The translations under genes were made by a program, and so were the position numbers. DNA of 64,000 bases from JAJDXO01 sp965213765 (GTDB lineage Bacteria; Pseudomonadota; Alphaproteobacteria; Rhodospirillales; UBA2165): positions 3,844,001 through 3,908,000 of the forward strand of contig OZ243926.1 of the NCBI GenBank assembly GCA_965213765.1, in the 5' to 3' direction. The notes beneath the pieces were generated by a model. The model made no database searches. It had not been told where the DNA came from and worked only from the letters and a program-made list of their open reading frames with translations. Below, one piece after another: positions 17,973 to 26,628 of this stretch. The stretch's first letter is position 1; each line of letters opens with the position of its first letter.

Positions 17973-19712
17973 GTGGATGAAATTACCGATGGAACATCCG
18001 AAATCGAGTGTGACGTTCTCGTCATTGGCGGCGGAACCGCCGGTCCGATGGCGGCTTACAAAGCAAAAAAGAAAAACCCCAATGCCAAGGTCATTCTTCT
18101 TGAGAAGGCCAATGTCAAACGATCCGGTGCGATCTCCATGGGAATGGACGGGCTGAATAACGCCGTCATTCCCGGCCATTCAACGCCCGAACAGTACGTC
18201 AAGGAAATCACGGTCGCCAATGACGGCATCTGTGACCAAGCGGCGGTCTACAAGTACGCCCAGCGGTGCTATGAGGTCATTCAAGAATTAGATCAGTTCG
18301 GAATTCGTTTTCAAAAGGATGAAAACGGCGAGTACGACGTCAAGAAGGTCCATCATATCGGGACCTATGTTCTACCCATGCCGAACGGCGACACGGTCAA
18401 GAAGGCCCTATACCGTCAGTTGAAGCGCGCGCGCCTGCTGATTTCCAATCGGTACATGGCGACGCGGCTGCTGACCGGCAAGGATGGACGGATTGCAGGT
18501 GCCATTGCGGTGAACACCCGCAACGCGGAATTCTTGGTGATCAAGGCAAAGGCCGTCATTCTGTGTATGGGTGCAGCTGGTCGGCTGGGATTACCGACCT
18601 CGGGCTACATGTTCGGAACCTACGAAAACGCGGCGAATTCCGGTGACGGCTATGCAATGGCGTATCACGCCGGCGCCGCGCTCGCGAATTTGGAATGCTA
18701 CCAGATTAATCCGCTGATCAAGGATTACAACGGGCCGGCCTGTGCCTACGTCGCCGGTCCGTTCGGTGGTTACACGGCCAACAATGAGGGGATGAGGTTC
18801 ATCGAATGCGACTATTGGTCGGGCCAGATGATGCAAGAGTTTTACAACGAACTGCAATCCGGCAAGGGCCCGGTATTCCTAAAGCTCAACCATCTGGCCG
18901 ATGAGACAGTCTCCGAAATTGAGAAAATCCTTCACGAGGTCGAGCGCCCGACCCGGGGCCGCTTTCAGGTCAATCGCAAGGTTGATTATCGCCACGGGAT
19001 GATCGAGATGCACATCTCGGAGATTGGCTTTTGCTCCGGCCATTCGGCGTCCGGCGTATTCGTCGATGACAATGCGCGGACCACCGTTGACGGACTTTAC
19101 GCGGCCGGCGATATGGCAAGCGTCCCTCATAATTACATGCTCGGCGCCTTCACCAACGGAATGGTCGCCGGCGAAGACGCCATTGATTACGTCCACGAAC
19201 TGGATTTTGCGGAATACAACGAAGCCGATGTCCTGGCGGAGAAGGAGCGTGTCCTCGCGCCGACGCTGCGGGAAGACGGCATTCCGCCGAACCAAATCGA
19301 ATATAAGACCCGGCGCTTGGTGAATGACTATCTCCAGCCGCCGAAGGTGACGCGGAAGATGCAGCTCGCTCAAGATCGTTTTGCCGAAACCCGCGACGAC
19401 ATGGAGCAGGGAATGGTCGTGAAGAACGCCCACGAATTGATGCGCTCGCTCGAAGCCGCTTCGATTATGGATTGCGCGGATATGGCAGCGTGCGCCTCGT
19501 TGTACCGGACGGAAAGCCGGTGGGGCCTATATCACAACCGGGCCGATTATCCGGAGAAGGACAACAATAATTGGTTCTGTCATTCGCTCCTGTCAAAGGA
19601 TGGCGAGGGTGAAATGTCCATGAGCAAGAAAGAGGTCGATCCGTACATCATCCCCATCGACGAAGATGAAAAGGACGCCTACGCCAAGCAACGGATCAAG
19701 GTCGAGGCCTAG
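17973..19712 (+). CDS. AprA/FrdA-like FAD-dependent flavoprotein subunit
   Basis: This encodes 579 residues from GTG, with AAGGA 8-12 bases upstream. The FAD domain opens at residue 13 with CDVLVIGGGTAGPMAAYKA, and the closing FAD motif is TTVDGLYAAGDMASVPHNYM. The length, the capping region and the partner ferredoxin resemble the adenylylsulfate reductase AprA and fumarate reductase lineages. The N-terminal part (KRSGAISMGMDGLNN) is AprA-like. No Sat, Dsr or Qmo genes lie nearby, so true sulfate respiration is not supported. It probably transfers electrons between an unknown substrate and the ferredoxin encoded 30 bases later. Confidence 0.85.
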   Translation: MDEITDGTSEIECDVLVIGGGTAGPMAAYKAKKKNPNAKVILLEKANVKRSGAISMGMDGLNNAVIPGHSTPEQYVKEITVANDGICDQAAVYKYAQRCYEVIQELDQFGIRFQKDENGEYDVKKVHHIGTYVLPMPNGDTVKKALYRQLKRARLLISNRYMATRLLTGKDGRIAGAIAVNTRNAEFLVIKAKAVILCMGAAGRLGLPTSGYMFGTYENAANSGDGYAMAYHAGAALANLECYQINPLIKDYNGPACAYVAGPFGGYTANNEGMRFIECDYWSGQMMQEFYNELQSGKGPVFLKLNHLADETVSEIEKILHEVERPTRGRFQVNRKVDYRHGMIEMHISEIGFCSGHSASGVFVDDNARTTVDGLYAAGDMASVPHNYMLGAFTNGMVAGEDAIDYVHELDFAEYNEADVLAEKERVLAPTLREDGIPPNQIEYKTRRLVNDYLQPPKVTRKMQLAQDRFAETRDDMEQGMVVKNAHELMRSLEAASIMDCADMAACASLYRTESRWGLYHNRADYPEKDNNNWFCHSLLSKDGEGEMSMSKKEVDPYIIPIDEDEKDAYAKQRIKVEA

Positions 19713-19742
19713 CCGGCCGGTTCTGGAACAAGGAAGAGAAAT

Positions 19743-19976
19743 ATGCCTCTCGCACAACAACCCTCCTCCGTCCCCGTCGTTGTAGATGAAAATCTTTGCA
19801 TTGCCGATAAGGGATGCACGGTCTGTGTCGACGTCTGTCCACTTGATGTGCTCCGGATTAACGACACCACCGGAAAAGCACACATGAAATATGATGAGTG
19901 TTGGTACTGCATGCCGTGCGAGGCCGACTGCCCAACCGGTGCGGTGACGGTCAATATACCGTTTCTGCTCAGGTGA
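19743..19976 (+). CDS. Two-cluster [4Fe-4S] ferredoxin, AprB-like
   Basis: This 77-residue protein has two cysteine groups, CIADKGCTVCVDVCP and CWYCMPCEADCP, each able to hold a [4Fe-4S] cluster. The wider first spacing (C-x5-C) is like AprB. An AAGGAAG site precedes the ATG. It lacks the C-terminal tail that wraps AprA in classical AprAB. Its position directly after the flavoprotein gene argues that the two form one electron-transfer complex in the cytoplasm. Confidence 0.88.
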   Translation: MPLAQQPSSVPVVVDENLCIADKGCTVCVDVCPLDVLRINDTTGKAHMKYDECWYCMPCEADCPTGAVTVNIPFLLR

Positions 19977-19989
19977 TTGGGAGGTAGTC

Positions 19990-20952
19990 ATGTCGGCATT
20001 CGAACCGTTCGAAGAGTTTGATGAATTTGAGGATATCGTTGACCGGCTCAATGATTCTGATTCCGGAACCAGACGGGTCGCGATCATGGATTTGGCGGAC
20101 ACTGCCGACCCGGAGGTCGTCGGTCATCTGAGGGCGGCTCTGAAAGACGAGTCCAAGGACGTCCGCCTTCAGATCGCAATTGCCCTTGGCGAGTTCGATG
20201 GACCGGAAACTGCCGAGGCATTGGCGATTGCGCTCTGTGATGCGGATGGCAGTGTTGCGCAGGCGGCAGCGGACAGTATGGCCGAGTTGAAAGATCCGGC
20301 TTCGGCTGATCCCATATTTCCGATCGTCTCCCACGATGACGCCTTTGTCCGAGAATCTGCGCTCCGGGCGTTGAAAGAGCTTCGCCGCACTGAGAGTTTG
20401 AAACCTGCGCTGGAAGCTTTCGGTGATCCCGAGGTCAATGTGCGCATACAGGCCATTGGTGTCGTCGGCTATCTTCAATCGGAAGAAACCCTTCCGGCGT
20501 TGGTATCAATGCTAAAGGACACCGATGCCGGTGTCCGCCGGACCGCGGCCGGCGCACTTGGCTTCTCGGCGACCAATGCGGCGGGCGAGGCCCTGTCCTG
20601 GGCGCTGAAAGATACAGATTGGCAGGTGCGTGAGGTGGCGGCGGAGACTTTAAGCAAAGTTAAGACCGCATTGGCGATCGAACCGCTTCGGGCTGCTCTG
20701 GATGATGAGTATTGGCAGGTCCGTCAAAAAGCCATCCGGAGCCTAGGAAAATTAGCTGCGTCCGAGGCCGTTGACGATATCGTGCCATCGCTCGATCACG
20801 ACATCTCGAATTTAAGAAAAGAGGCCGCCGCGGCGCTCGGCGAAATTGCCGCGCCGGCAGCAATATCTGCTCTTGAGGCGCGATTGGAAGATCCCGATCC
20901 GGACGTTCGGAAAAACATCCGCTGGGCGCTGGATCAGATCCGGGCCGCATAG
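19990..20952 (+). CDS. HEAT-repeat (PBS-lyase type) scaffold protein
   Basis: This encodes 320 residues built almost wholly of about nine helical repeats of 30-31 residues. Typical units read DSGTRRVAIMDLADTADPEV, DTDAGVRRTAAGALGFSA and DEYWQVRQKAIRSLGKLAAS, with the conserved Asp-Val-Arg turn. A short acidic N-terminal stretch (EPFEEFDEFEDIVDRL) precedes them. HEAT repeats form protein-protein docking surfaces; there is no catalytic motif. It starts 13 bases after the ferredoxin with a GGGAGG site, so it is probably co-made with the AprAB-like pair as an assembly factor or docking partner. Confidence 0.88.
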   Translation: MSAFEPFEEFDEFEDIVDRLNDSDSGTRRVAIMDLADTADPEVVGHLRAALKDESKDVRLQIAIALGEFDGPETAEALAIALCDADGSVAQAAADSMAELKDPASADPIFPIVSHDDAFVRESALRALKELRRTESLKPALEAFGDPEVNVRIQAIGVVGYLQSEETLPALVSMLKDTDAGVRRTAAGALGFSATNAAGEALSWALKDTDWQVREVAAETLSKVKTALAIEPLRAALDDEYWQVRQKAIRSLGKLAASEAVDDIVPSLDHDISNLRKEAAAALGEIAAPAAISALEARLEDPDPDVRKNIRWALDQIRAA

Positions 20953-21003
20953 CCCGACGCATTGGATAGGCAGTCTTTGTCACTGACATTTGGTAATTCA
21001 GGT

Positions 21004-21753
21004 ATGACCAGCGCAAGTGGACGTATGCCGGCACAGGAAAAGAAATTCCCGAAATACGCCGTCGTTCGGGATTGGCTGACCGATCACATCGTTGGCGGTG
21101 AACTCGCGCCAGGTCAGCGGCTGCCGACGGAAAGTGAGCTTGTCGACCGGTTTGGTGTAAGCCGGGTCACGGTCCGGCACGCTCTCGAGGAGCTACGCCA
21201 AGCAAACTTGATCGATAGTCGCCAGGGTTACGGGCATTTCGTTCAGGAATGCCGGGCCGAGCTCGACCTCCGCCGAATGCTAGGGTTGCAAGAAGCATTG
21301 GATGCCAGCAGTAAACGGGTCGCCACCAAACTTCTGGACCGCAGAGTCGTCGAAGCCAAGGGTGAATTGCGAAAACAACTGGCCTTGCCGCGCCCCGCCG
21401 AGATCGTTCGTCTTATCCGCGTGCGCTCAATTAACTCAACGCCAATCTGTCATGAACTGCGGCATTTCCCGGCCAGTTATGTCGACGGACTGGCCGATGA
21501 AGAGTTTGAAGACGGCGACATCTGTACCCTGCTCGAGACAACACTCGGCGTCCCGATCGCCTTCGGCGACGTGGTGATGGATATCGTTGCCGCCCCCCGG
21601 GACGTTGCATCGGCCCTGGAAGTCGCGCCGGAATCGACCGTCGTCCGGACGGAACAACTCTGCTTTGACATCGGCCGGCGACCGGTCGAGTTCTGTATTC
21701 GCCATGCGGTTGCTGGCGCGTTCCGTTATCGCACCCGCGTCGGCCGTGAATGA
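21004..21753 (+). CDS. GntR-family regulator, HutC/UTRA subfamily
   Basis: This encodes about 249 residues, started at the ATG at 21004; a second ATG at 21025 is also possible. Residues about 15-80 form a winged helix (GQRLPTESELVDRFGVSRVT, VRHALEELRQANLI). From about residue 85 a UTRA ligand domain follows (RLIRVRSINSTPICHELRHF, ending FRYRTRVGRE). UTRA regulators sense a small molecule tied to the genes they control. Its place between the flavoprotein and transporter genes makes it the likely switch of the block. Its stop overlaps the start of the next gene (ATGA). Confidence 0.9.
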   Translation: MTSASGRMPAQEKKFPKYAVVRDWLTDHIVGGELAPGQRLPTESELVDRFGVSRVTVRHALEELRQANLIDSRQGYGHFVQECRAELDLRRMLGLQEALDASSKRVATKLLDRRVVEAKGELRKQLALPRPAEIVRLIRVRSINSTPICHELRHFPASYVDGLADEEFEDGDICTLLETTLGVPIAFGDVVMDIVAAPRDVASALEVAPESTVVRTEQLCFDIGRRPVEFCIRHAVAGAFRYRTRVGRE

Positions 21754-22319
21754 GGGTTCCGAAATTGCTCAGGCCTTTCAGACTACTCTCCATCGTTTTC
21801 ATGACCGCGGCGATGCTTTCGTCGGACGGTCGGTTTGCTGAGGCGGATATCGCCAATGTTGACCTTATGGCCCGCCTGACAACCTCTGTTCCTGCACCGA
21901 TCAGGGTATATCCGCGTTTCGGCGGCGGTGAGTTTTCGCTTGCCGAGCGGGCCGGAAAGTACACGGTCATCAATTTTTGGGCGCTGTGGTGTGCGCCATG
22001 TCTTGCGGAAATGCCGGCTCTTGGCCGGATGAAATCGCAGCTCGCAGATGCCGGAGTGGAGGTGGTAGCCATAAATTTAGGTGATGATCATCAAGCCATC
22101 TCCCGCTTCTTGAAGCGAACGAATGTCAGCGATCTAATGATCGTCGAGGATCGGCACAGCCGGGCCAATGCTGACTGGCACCTCCAGGGACTCCCCGCCA
22201 CTTTTGTTGTCGGTCCAGTTGGAAACATCACGCATGCGGCATTTGGCGCCCGCGAATGGGACGACACGGATAGCATCCAGTGGCTGAAAAATTCGCTCGG
22301 CCAACTGCCCCTCGAATAG
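21750..22319 (+). CDS. TlpA/ResA-like exported thioredoxin
   Basis: This 189-residue protein has an N-terminal signal or anchor (RPFRLLSIVFMTAAMLSS) and a thioredoxin fold holding the redox pair in NFWALWCAPCLAEMPALG. The cis-Pro is in LQGLPATFVVGP. TlpA-like proteins reduce disulfides in the periplasm, often for cytochrome c or the copper site of cytochrome oxidase. The start overlaps the GntR stop by 4 bases, indicating coupled translation. SCO1, PCu(A)C and cytochrome c genes in the same block support a metal or haem-protein role. Confidence 0.88.
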   Translation: MRVPKLLRPFRLLSIVFMTAAMLSSDGRFAEADIANVDLMARLTTSVPAPIRVYPRFGGGEFSLAERAGKYTVINFWALWCAPCLAEMPALGRMKSQLADAGVEVVAINLGDDHQAISRFLKRTNVSDLMIVEDRHSRANADWHLQGLPATFVVGPVGNITHAAFGAREWDDTDSIQWLKNSLGQLPLE

Positions 22320-22647
22320 CCCCCTCCTCTCCATCTATTTTCGCAAGATTTGGTCGCGAATTTTTTGTCCAAATAGGCCCAAATAGGTGCCAAATTCTGC
22401 TAGCTCCCGAGCCTTTTGTATTACTATTTTGCAGTACAAAATGCCCGTTTTTTGATCACGATTAATTGTTGATCAAAAAATACACATAGCAGAGTGTCCA
22501 ATTGGAAGGCAGACGCCTGTGAGAGCTATTTTTATTATTAATTACAATGGGTTAAATGGCGTCCAAATATTCTGATTTTGGCATCGATTCTGCAATGTAT
22601 ATGGGTGAGATAAGACAATTTCTCACTCACCGAAGGAGAATTGAAAA
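22320..22647. other. Promoter region of the ABC/copper operon
   Basis: This AT-rich 328-base gap upstream of the binding-protein gene contains the inverted repeat at 22448-22480 and a strong GAAGGAGAA ribosome site just before the next ATG. No small gene was found in it. Confidence 0.6.
22448..22480. promoter_or_regulatory. Perfect 11-bp inverted repeat containing an FNR/Crp-type half site
   Basis: TTTTTTGATCA and TGATCAAAAAA are perfect inverted copies 11 bases apart. Within this, TTGAT-CACG-ATTAA (22452-22465) matches the FNR/DNR consensus TTGAT-N4-ATCAA at 9 of 10 positions. The site is about 170 bases upstream of the binding-protein start. Candidate regulators in the window are the GntR protein (21004) and the truncated Crp/Fnr gene at 28481. 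Confidence 0.5.
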
Positions 22648-24039
22648 ATGTCACCAACAGCAAAATTAAATCCCCAAAAACGAGTATTCCAGTGCGTCGT
22701 GGCCGGTGCTTTTTTGGCAGCACTCGCCGCTACCCCGGCTCTCGGCAAAGACACCATTAACATCGCCATTGGCCACCAGAGTATGTGCACCGACACATAC
22801 ACCGCCGGCATCGTCGTCAAGGAACTCAAGCTGCTTGAGAAACATCTGCCGAAGACTGGCAAATATGCCGATGTCGACTACAAGATAAGCTGGAGCGACT
22901 ACAGTTCCGGCGGCCCCATCACCAATCAGATGATGGCCAATAAGCTGAACATTGGCGTCATGGGCGATTACCCCCTTATCGTAAACGGGTCCAAGTTTCA
23001 GGCAACCGATAGCCTGCGGACCTACTATGTCGCCGGCACCGGCTACAACCTGAAGGGATCCGGCAATGCGATCGTCGTGCCGGTAAAGTCGGATGCCTAC
23101 AAGCTCGATGATCTCAGCGGCAAAACCATTTCGACGCCGGTGGGGAGTGCGGCCTGGGGCATGCTTCTCAAGGCGGCCCAAGACAACAATCTGAAGTTCA
23201 CTCTTAAGAATCAAAGTCCTGCCGTTGGCGCCGCCAATATCGCCGCCGGCAAAATCGATGCGCACTCCGACTTCTGTCCATGGTCGGAAATCATGGAATT
23301 CCGCGGAACCGGCCGGAAGGTATTTGACGGTAGCGAAGCAGGTGTGCCGTATCTTCACGGCGTTGTCGTGCGTAAGGATCTCGCGGATGACCATCCGTTG
23401 GTGGTCCAGGCATTCATCAAGGCAGTCTATGACGCCGGCAAATGGATCAACGAGGACCCGATCCGCGCTACCGACATGATGGAGAAGTGGACCGGCGTGG
23501 AGAAAGAAGTACTCTACATCTACTTCTCGAAGGGTGGTCACCTCACCCTCGATCCGACCATCAAGCCCAAATGGGTTGAAGCTCTCGAGTTTGACCACAA
23601 GGTCTTGACCCGTGAGAAGAAAATCCCGCCGCTCGATTTCGGAGAGTGGATTGATGAGAAGTTCATCAAGGCGGCCTACAAGGACATGGGTATCAGCTAC
23701 GATACTGATAAAGCTGATATCGTCGATCCGCTTAAGGCCAACGCCGGTTTGCCATTCGAAATCTGGCACGCACGGGATGGGATCAAGAGCTACGCTTCAA
23801 TGCCTGAGTTCCTAAAGGCTGTCGCGGGGTTCCGGGCGACCGGCGCCAAGATTAACGCCACCTATGTCTACGACAAGGAAACCGGACTGAAGCTGTTTGG
23901 GAAAACGGCATTCTATGTCGCGACACCCAAGGGCGAGTACTCGACCTTCCTGCGTCGTGGCGAAGCGGAGAAATATGCTTCGACCGTGGGCGGCAAGGTT
24001 GTGCAGTTCGATGATGCCATCGCAATGAGCGCTTCATAG
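22648..24039 (+). CDS. TauT/NitT-type substrate-binding protein with NosL-like C-terminal domain
   Basis: This encodes 463 residues. A signal peptide covers residues 1-35 (ending ATPALGKD). The NMT1/CmpA-like binding domain follows (IAIGHQSMCTDTYTAGIVV, KISWSDYSSGGPITNQMMA, TISTPVGSAAWGMLL). From about residue 415 a separate segment reads GKTAFYVATPKGEYSTFL, then EAEKYASTVGGKVVQFDDAI, the pattern of NosL-type copper-binding domains. The usual length of such binding proteins is 320-400 residues, so the tail is an addition. It should bind its ligand in the periplasm and feed the permease and ATPase that follow. The NosL likeness is by eye. Confidence 0.85.
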   Translation: MSPTAKLNPQKRVFQCVVAGAFLAALAATPALGKDTINIAIGHQSMCTDTYTAGIVVKELKLLEKHLPKTGKYADVDYKISWSDYSSGGPITNQMMANKLNIGVMGDYPLIVNGSKFQATDSLRTYYVAGTGYNLKGSGNAIVVPVKSDAYKLDDLSGKTISTPVGSAAWGMLLKAAQDNNLKFTLKNQSPAVGAANIAAGKIDAHSDFCPWSEIMEFRGTGRKVFDGSEAGVPYLHGVVVRKDLADDHPLVVQAFIKAVYDAGKWINEDPIRATDMMEKWTGVEKEVLYIYFSKGGHLTLDPTIKPKWVEALEFDHKVLTREKKIPPLDFGEWIDEKFIKAAYKDMGISYDTDKADIVDPLKANAGLPFEIWHARDGIKSYASMPEFLKAVAGFRATGAKINATYVYDKETGLKLFGKTAFYVATPKGEYSTFLRRGEAEKYASTVGGKVVQFDDAIAMSAS

Positions 24040-24136
24040 CGAGTGCACCGACCGTGGGGTGGCGGCTCTCAGCCGCCACCCTGCAATTTCCGGCCTTTCA
24101 AAGACTTTCAATAACGCACCAGGAGCGCTTCTGAAA

Positions 24137-25060
24137 ATGAACGTTCAGCCACTCGATAAGCAGGATAACGGCCACGCCGAAATTGACGAAGCGCCGGCTG
24201 CATCGGCCGCTCCATACAAGGATGACGGACCGACTCCGGGTCAAATTATAAGCGCAGCTATTAGCGAGGGGCTTCGGCCCAAATACGTCATACCATTCGT
24301 TAAATCATGGTCCATCCGTATATTGGCGTTGGTTGTCGGTGTCCTTTTTTGGCACTGGGCCACAGAATCAAACTTCAACTTTTTCATCAATTTTGAAAAC
24401 GTGCCGGCCCCTACCAATGTCGGCCTTTCCTTTTGGGAACACGTCCACACCAGCGAGTTTTACATCCATATCGGCGTGAGCCTGCAGCGAATAGGGATTG
24501 GTTACGCAACGGCGGTTTTTCTTGGAATTATCTTGGGTCTCGCCATCGGACGCTCTGCCGTGGCGCGGGACTTCATTTCGCCCTATATCGAAATTCTACG
24601 CCCCATTCCCGCAGTGGCTTGGATCCCCCTGGCTATCCTGATGTGGCCGACGGAAGAATCGTCGATCATCTATATTACTTTTCTTGGCGCGCTCTTCCCC
24701 ATCATCTTGAACACTGCCGATGGCGCGGCGCGAACGCCTGAGGTCATCATCCGTGCGGCGCAATCCTTAGGAGCGAGCCGCCGCGATATTTTCTGGCATG
24801 TGGTGATCCCGTCCGCATTGCCAAGCATCTCAACCGGTCTCGCTGTTGGGATGGGCGTTTCCTGGTTCTCCCTTCTCGCCGGCGAGATCATCAGCGGCCA
24901 ATTTGGGATCGGCTACTTTACCTGGAATGCCTACTCGCTGATCAACTATCCAGACATCGTGGTCGGCATGCTGTTGATCGGATTTCTGGGAACCTTCTCA
25001 ACCTTTGCGGTGAAACTGCTGACCAAACCCTTGCTCAGCTGGCAACGGAGGTCCAAATGA
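24137..25060 (+). CDS. ABC transporter permease, TauC/SsuC type
   Basis: This encodes 307 residues from the ATG at 24137 (AGGAG about 12 bases upstream). A hydrophilic N-terminal stretch of about 55 residues precedes six membrane helices. The cytoplasmic EAA-like loop reads RAAQSLGASRRDIFWHVVIP, as in taurine, nitrate and sulfonate permeases, and EILRPIPAVAWIPLAILMW is another family signature. It forms the channel for the ligand bound by the upstream protein. Its end overlaps the next start by 4 bases. Confidence 0.92.
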   Translation: MNVQPLDKQDNGHAEIDEAPAASAAPYKDDGPTPGQIISAAISEGLRPKYVIPFVKSWSIRILALVVGVLFWHWATESNFNFFINFENVPAPTNVGLSFWEHVHTSEFYIHIGVSLQRIGIGYATAVFLGIILGLAIGRSAVARDFISPYIEILRPIPAVAWIPLAILMWPTEESSIIYITFLGALFPIILNTADGAARTPEVIIRAAQSLGASRRDIFWHVVIPSALPSISTGLAVGMGVSWFSLLAGEIISGQFGIGYFTWNAYSLINYPDIVVGMLLIGFLGTFSTFAVKLLTKPLLSWQRRSK

Positions 25061-25755
25061 ATTTGGTCGCTCGCTCAGACCGACTTCGGCACGCTGTTTC
25101 AGAGCATTCCCGGCTTTGGATGTCGATCACGCTGGGATTTCCCGCGCTTTACTACTTGGTTTTGATGTCCGCGCTTTTGGTCCGATTCCAGGCCTGGCCG
25201 AATTACTTCGTGACCCATGACTGGACTGGCAGCGTCATTGGGATCGTTCAATCCACACCCTCCGTTTCCGACATGATGCCGATTATCGCCGAAGAATGGC
25301 TCTTCGAAATCGGCCACATGAACTACGATTTTGGCACGGGCATTTCGGAATGGAGCCTCAACATTATCCCGGCCAAGGTGCTGCTGGTCTTTTTGCTCTC
25401 GGCCAGCATGGCTACGGTTTTCGCCTTGGTTTTGAAATTCAGTTCAACATGTTCCGCGGGACAGCTTCGAAGCGCCGCCGCCGCCGGTGGTCTTGGCGCT
25501 GTGCTGGTGAGTATGACGAGCGTCACGCTGTCGTGGGTAGTCTGTTGTGCGACCCCAAGTTGGGTTGTCGGGTTGGCCATCCTTGGTCTTGGCGTCTCAA
25601 CGTCGCTGTGGCTCGAGCAGTTTGGCTCGTGGATCGAATATATCGGGTTCGCATTCCTGCTGGTCTCGATCTTCTGGTTGACAGGTGATTCCGATAATAA
25701 CTCCAAGGACACGTCCTCGGAGTTGCTACTGCGCCAACAGGAGGCCGCGTCATGA
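25057..25755 (+). CDS. Multi-span membrane protein with Cys-Cys motif, unrecognised
   Basis: This 232-residue protein has about five membrane helices. The fourth carries SWVVCCATPSWVVGLAILGL, a Cys-Cys pair inside a helix, and another Cys lies in FSSTCSAGQ. Cys pairs in helices can bind soft metals such as Cu or Hg, as in MerT-like transporters. It has no ABC permease loop. Both ends overlap neighbours by 4 bases (permease upstream, ATPase downstream), so it is an integral part of the operon. I do not recognise the family; a metal-related membrane role is inferred. Confidence 0.75.
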   Translation: MNLVARSDRLRHAVSEHSRLWMSITLGFPALYYLVLMSALLVRFQAWPNYFVTHDWTGSVIGIVQSTPSVSDMMPIIAEEWLFEIGHMNYDFGTGISEWSLNIIPAKVLLVFLLSASMATVFALVLKFSSTCSAGQLRSAAAAGGLGAVLVSMTSVTLSWVVCCATPSWVVGLAILGLGVSTSLWLEQFGSWIEYIGFAFLLVSIFWLTGDSDNNSKDTSSELLLRQQEAAS

Positions 25756-26615
25756 TTGACAACATCATCAACATTTCCGGTGGCAAAGAGGCCGCATTGT
25801 CCGGTGTGCTCGCCGACAGTAAGGGCCGGGGGCATGTCGAAATCGAGGATGTGTCCGTCGTGTTCGGCAGTGGCCGGGACGCGCATACCGCTGTAGAGAG
25901 CACGCGGCTGGAAGTCCATCCGGGAGAGTTCATCTGCATCCTCGGACCATCGGGCTGCGGCAAATCCACCCTCCTGAATGCGGTGGCGGGTTTCGTCTCA
26001 CCGTCTTCGGGTCAAGTGCTCGTGGACGGCGAACGGGTCACCAAGCCGGGTCCGGATCGTGGGATGGTATTCCAGCAATACTCGTTGCTGCCATGGAAAA
26101 CGGTTCGTGAGAACGTTGCCTTCGGTCCCAAGATGTCCGGGCGCACAGGTGGCGGCGACAGCATGTCCATCGCCTACACTTTCCTGAACATGGTCGGACT
26201 TACCAAGTTCGCAAAACACTACCCGGCGGAGCTATCCGGTGGCATGCAGCAGCGGGTGGGAATAGCCCGCGCGCTCGCCAACTACCCTTCCGTCCTCCTG
26301 ATGGATGAGCCCTTTGGCGCTCTCGATGCACAGACGCGCCTAATGATGCAGGAAAATTTGCTGAACATCTGGGAGGATTTCGGAACCACGCTCATGTTCG
26401 TCACCCATGATGTGGACGAGGCAGTGTTTCTGGCCGATCGCGTCGTCATTATGAGTGCTGCGCCGGGACGCATAATCGACGATTTCCAGGTCGATATACC
26501 GCGCCCGCGTACCGCCGATATCACGACGAATGAGCGCTATATCCTACTCAAACGTCGATGCATGGATTGTATCCGCGAGGAAAGCCTACGTGCATTTGAC
26601 CAACAGAACCAGTGA
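25752..26615 (+). CDS. ABC transporter ATPase, TauB/SsuB type
   Basis: This 287-residue protein has Walker A GPSGCGKST, Q-loop FQQYSLLPWKTV, signature LSGGMQQR, Walker B LLMDEPFGALD and switch His in FVTHDVDEAVF. An unusual N-terminal extension of about 35 residues precedes the ATPase core. It powers the TauC-like permease two genes upstream. The start overlaps the Cys-Cys membrane protein gene by 4 bases, and SCO1 starts 13 bases after its stop. Confidence 0.93.
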   Translation: MIDNIINISGGKEAALSGVLADSKGRGHVEIEDVSVVFGSGRDAHTAVESTRLEVHPGEFICILGPSGCGKSTLLNAVAGFVSPSSGQVLVDGERVTKPGPDRGMVFQQYSLLPWKTVRENVAFGPKMSGRTGGGDSMSIAYTFLNMVGLTKFAKHYPAELSGGMQQRVGIARALANYPSVLLMDEPFGALDAQTRLMMQENLLNIWEDFGTTLMFVTHDVDEAVFLADRVVIMSAAPGRIIDDFQVDIPRPRTADITTNERYILLKRRCMDCIREESLRAFDQQNQ

Positions 26616-26628
26616 GGAACCAGTTTCA

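Noticed and set aside
17973..19976. True dissimilatory adenylylsulfate reductase (AprAB)
   Set aside because: The ferredoxin lacks the AprB C-terminal tail and no Sat, Dsr or Qmo genes are nearby; only family likeness is claimed.
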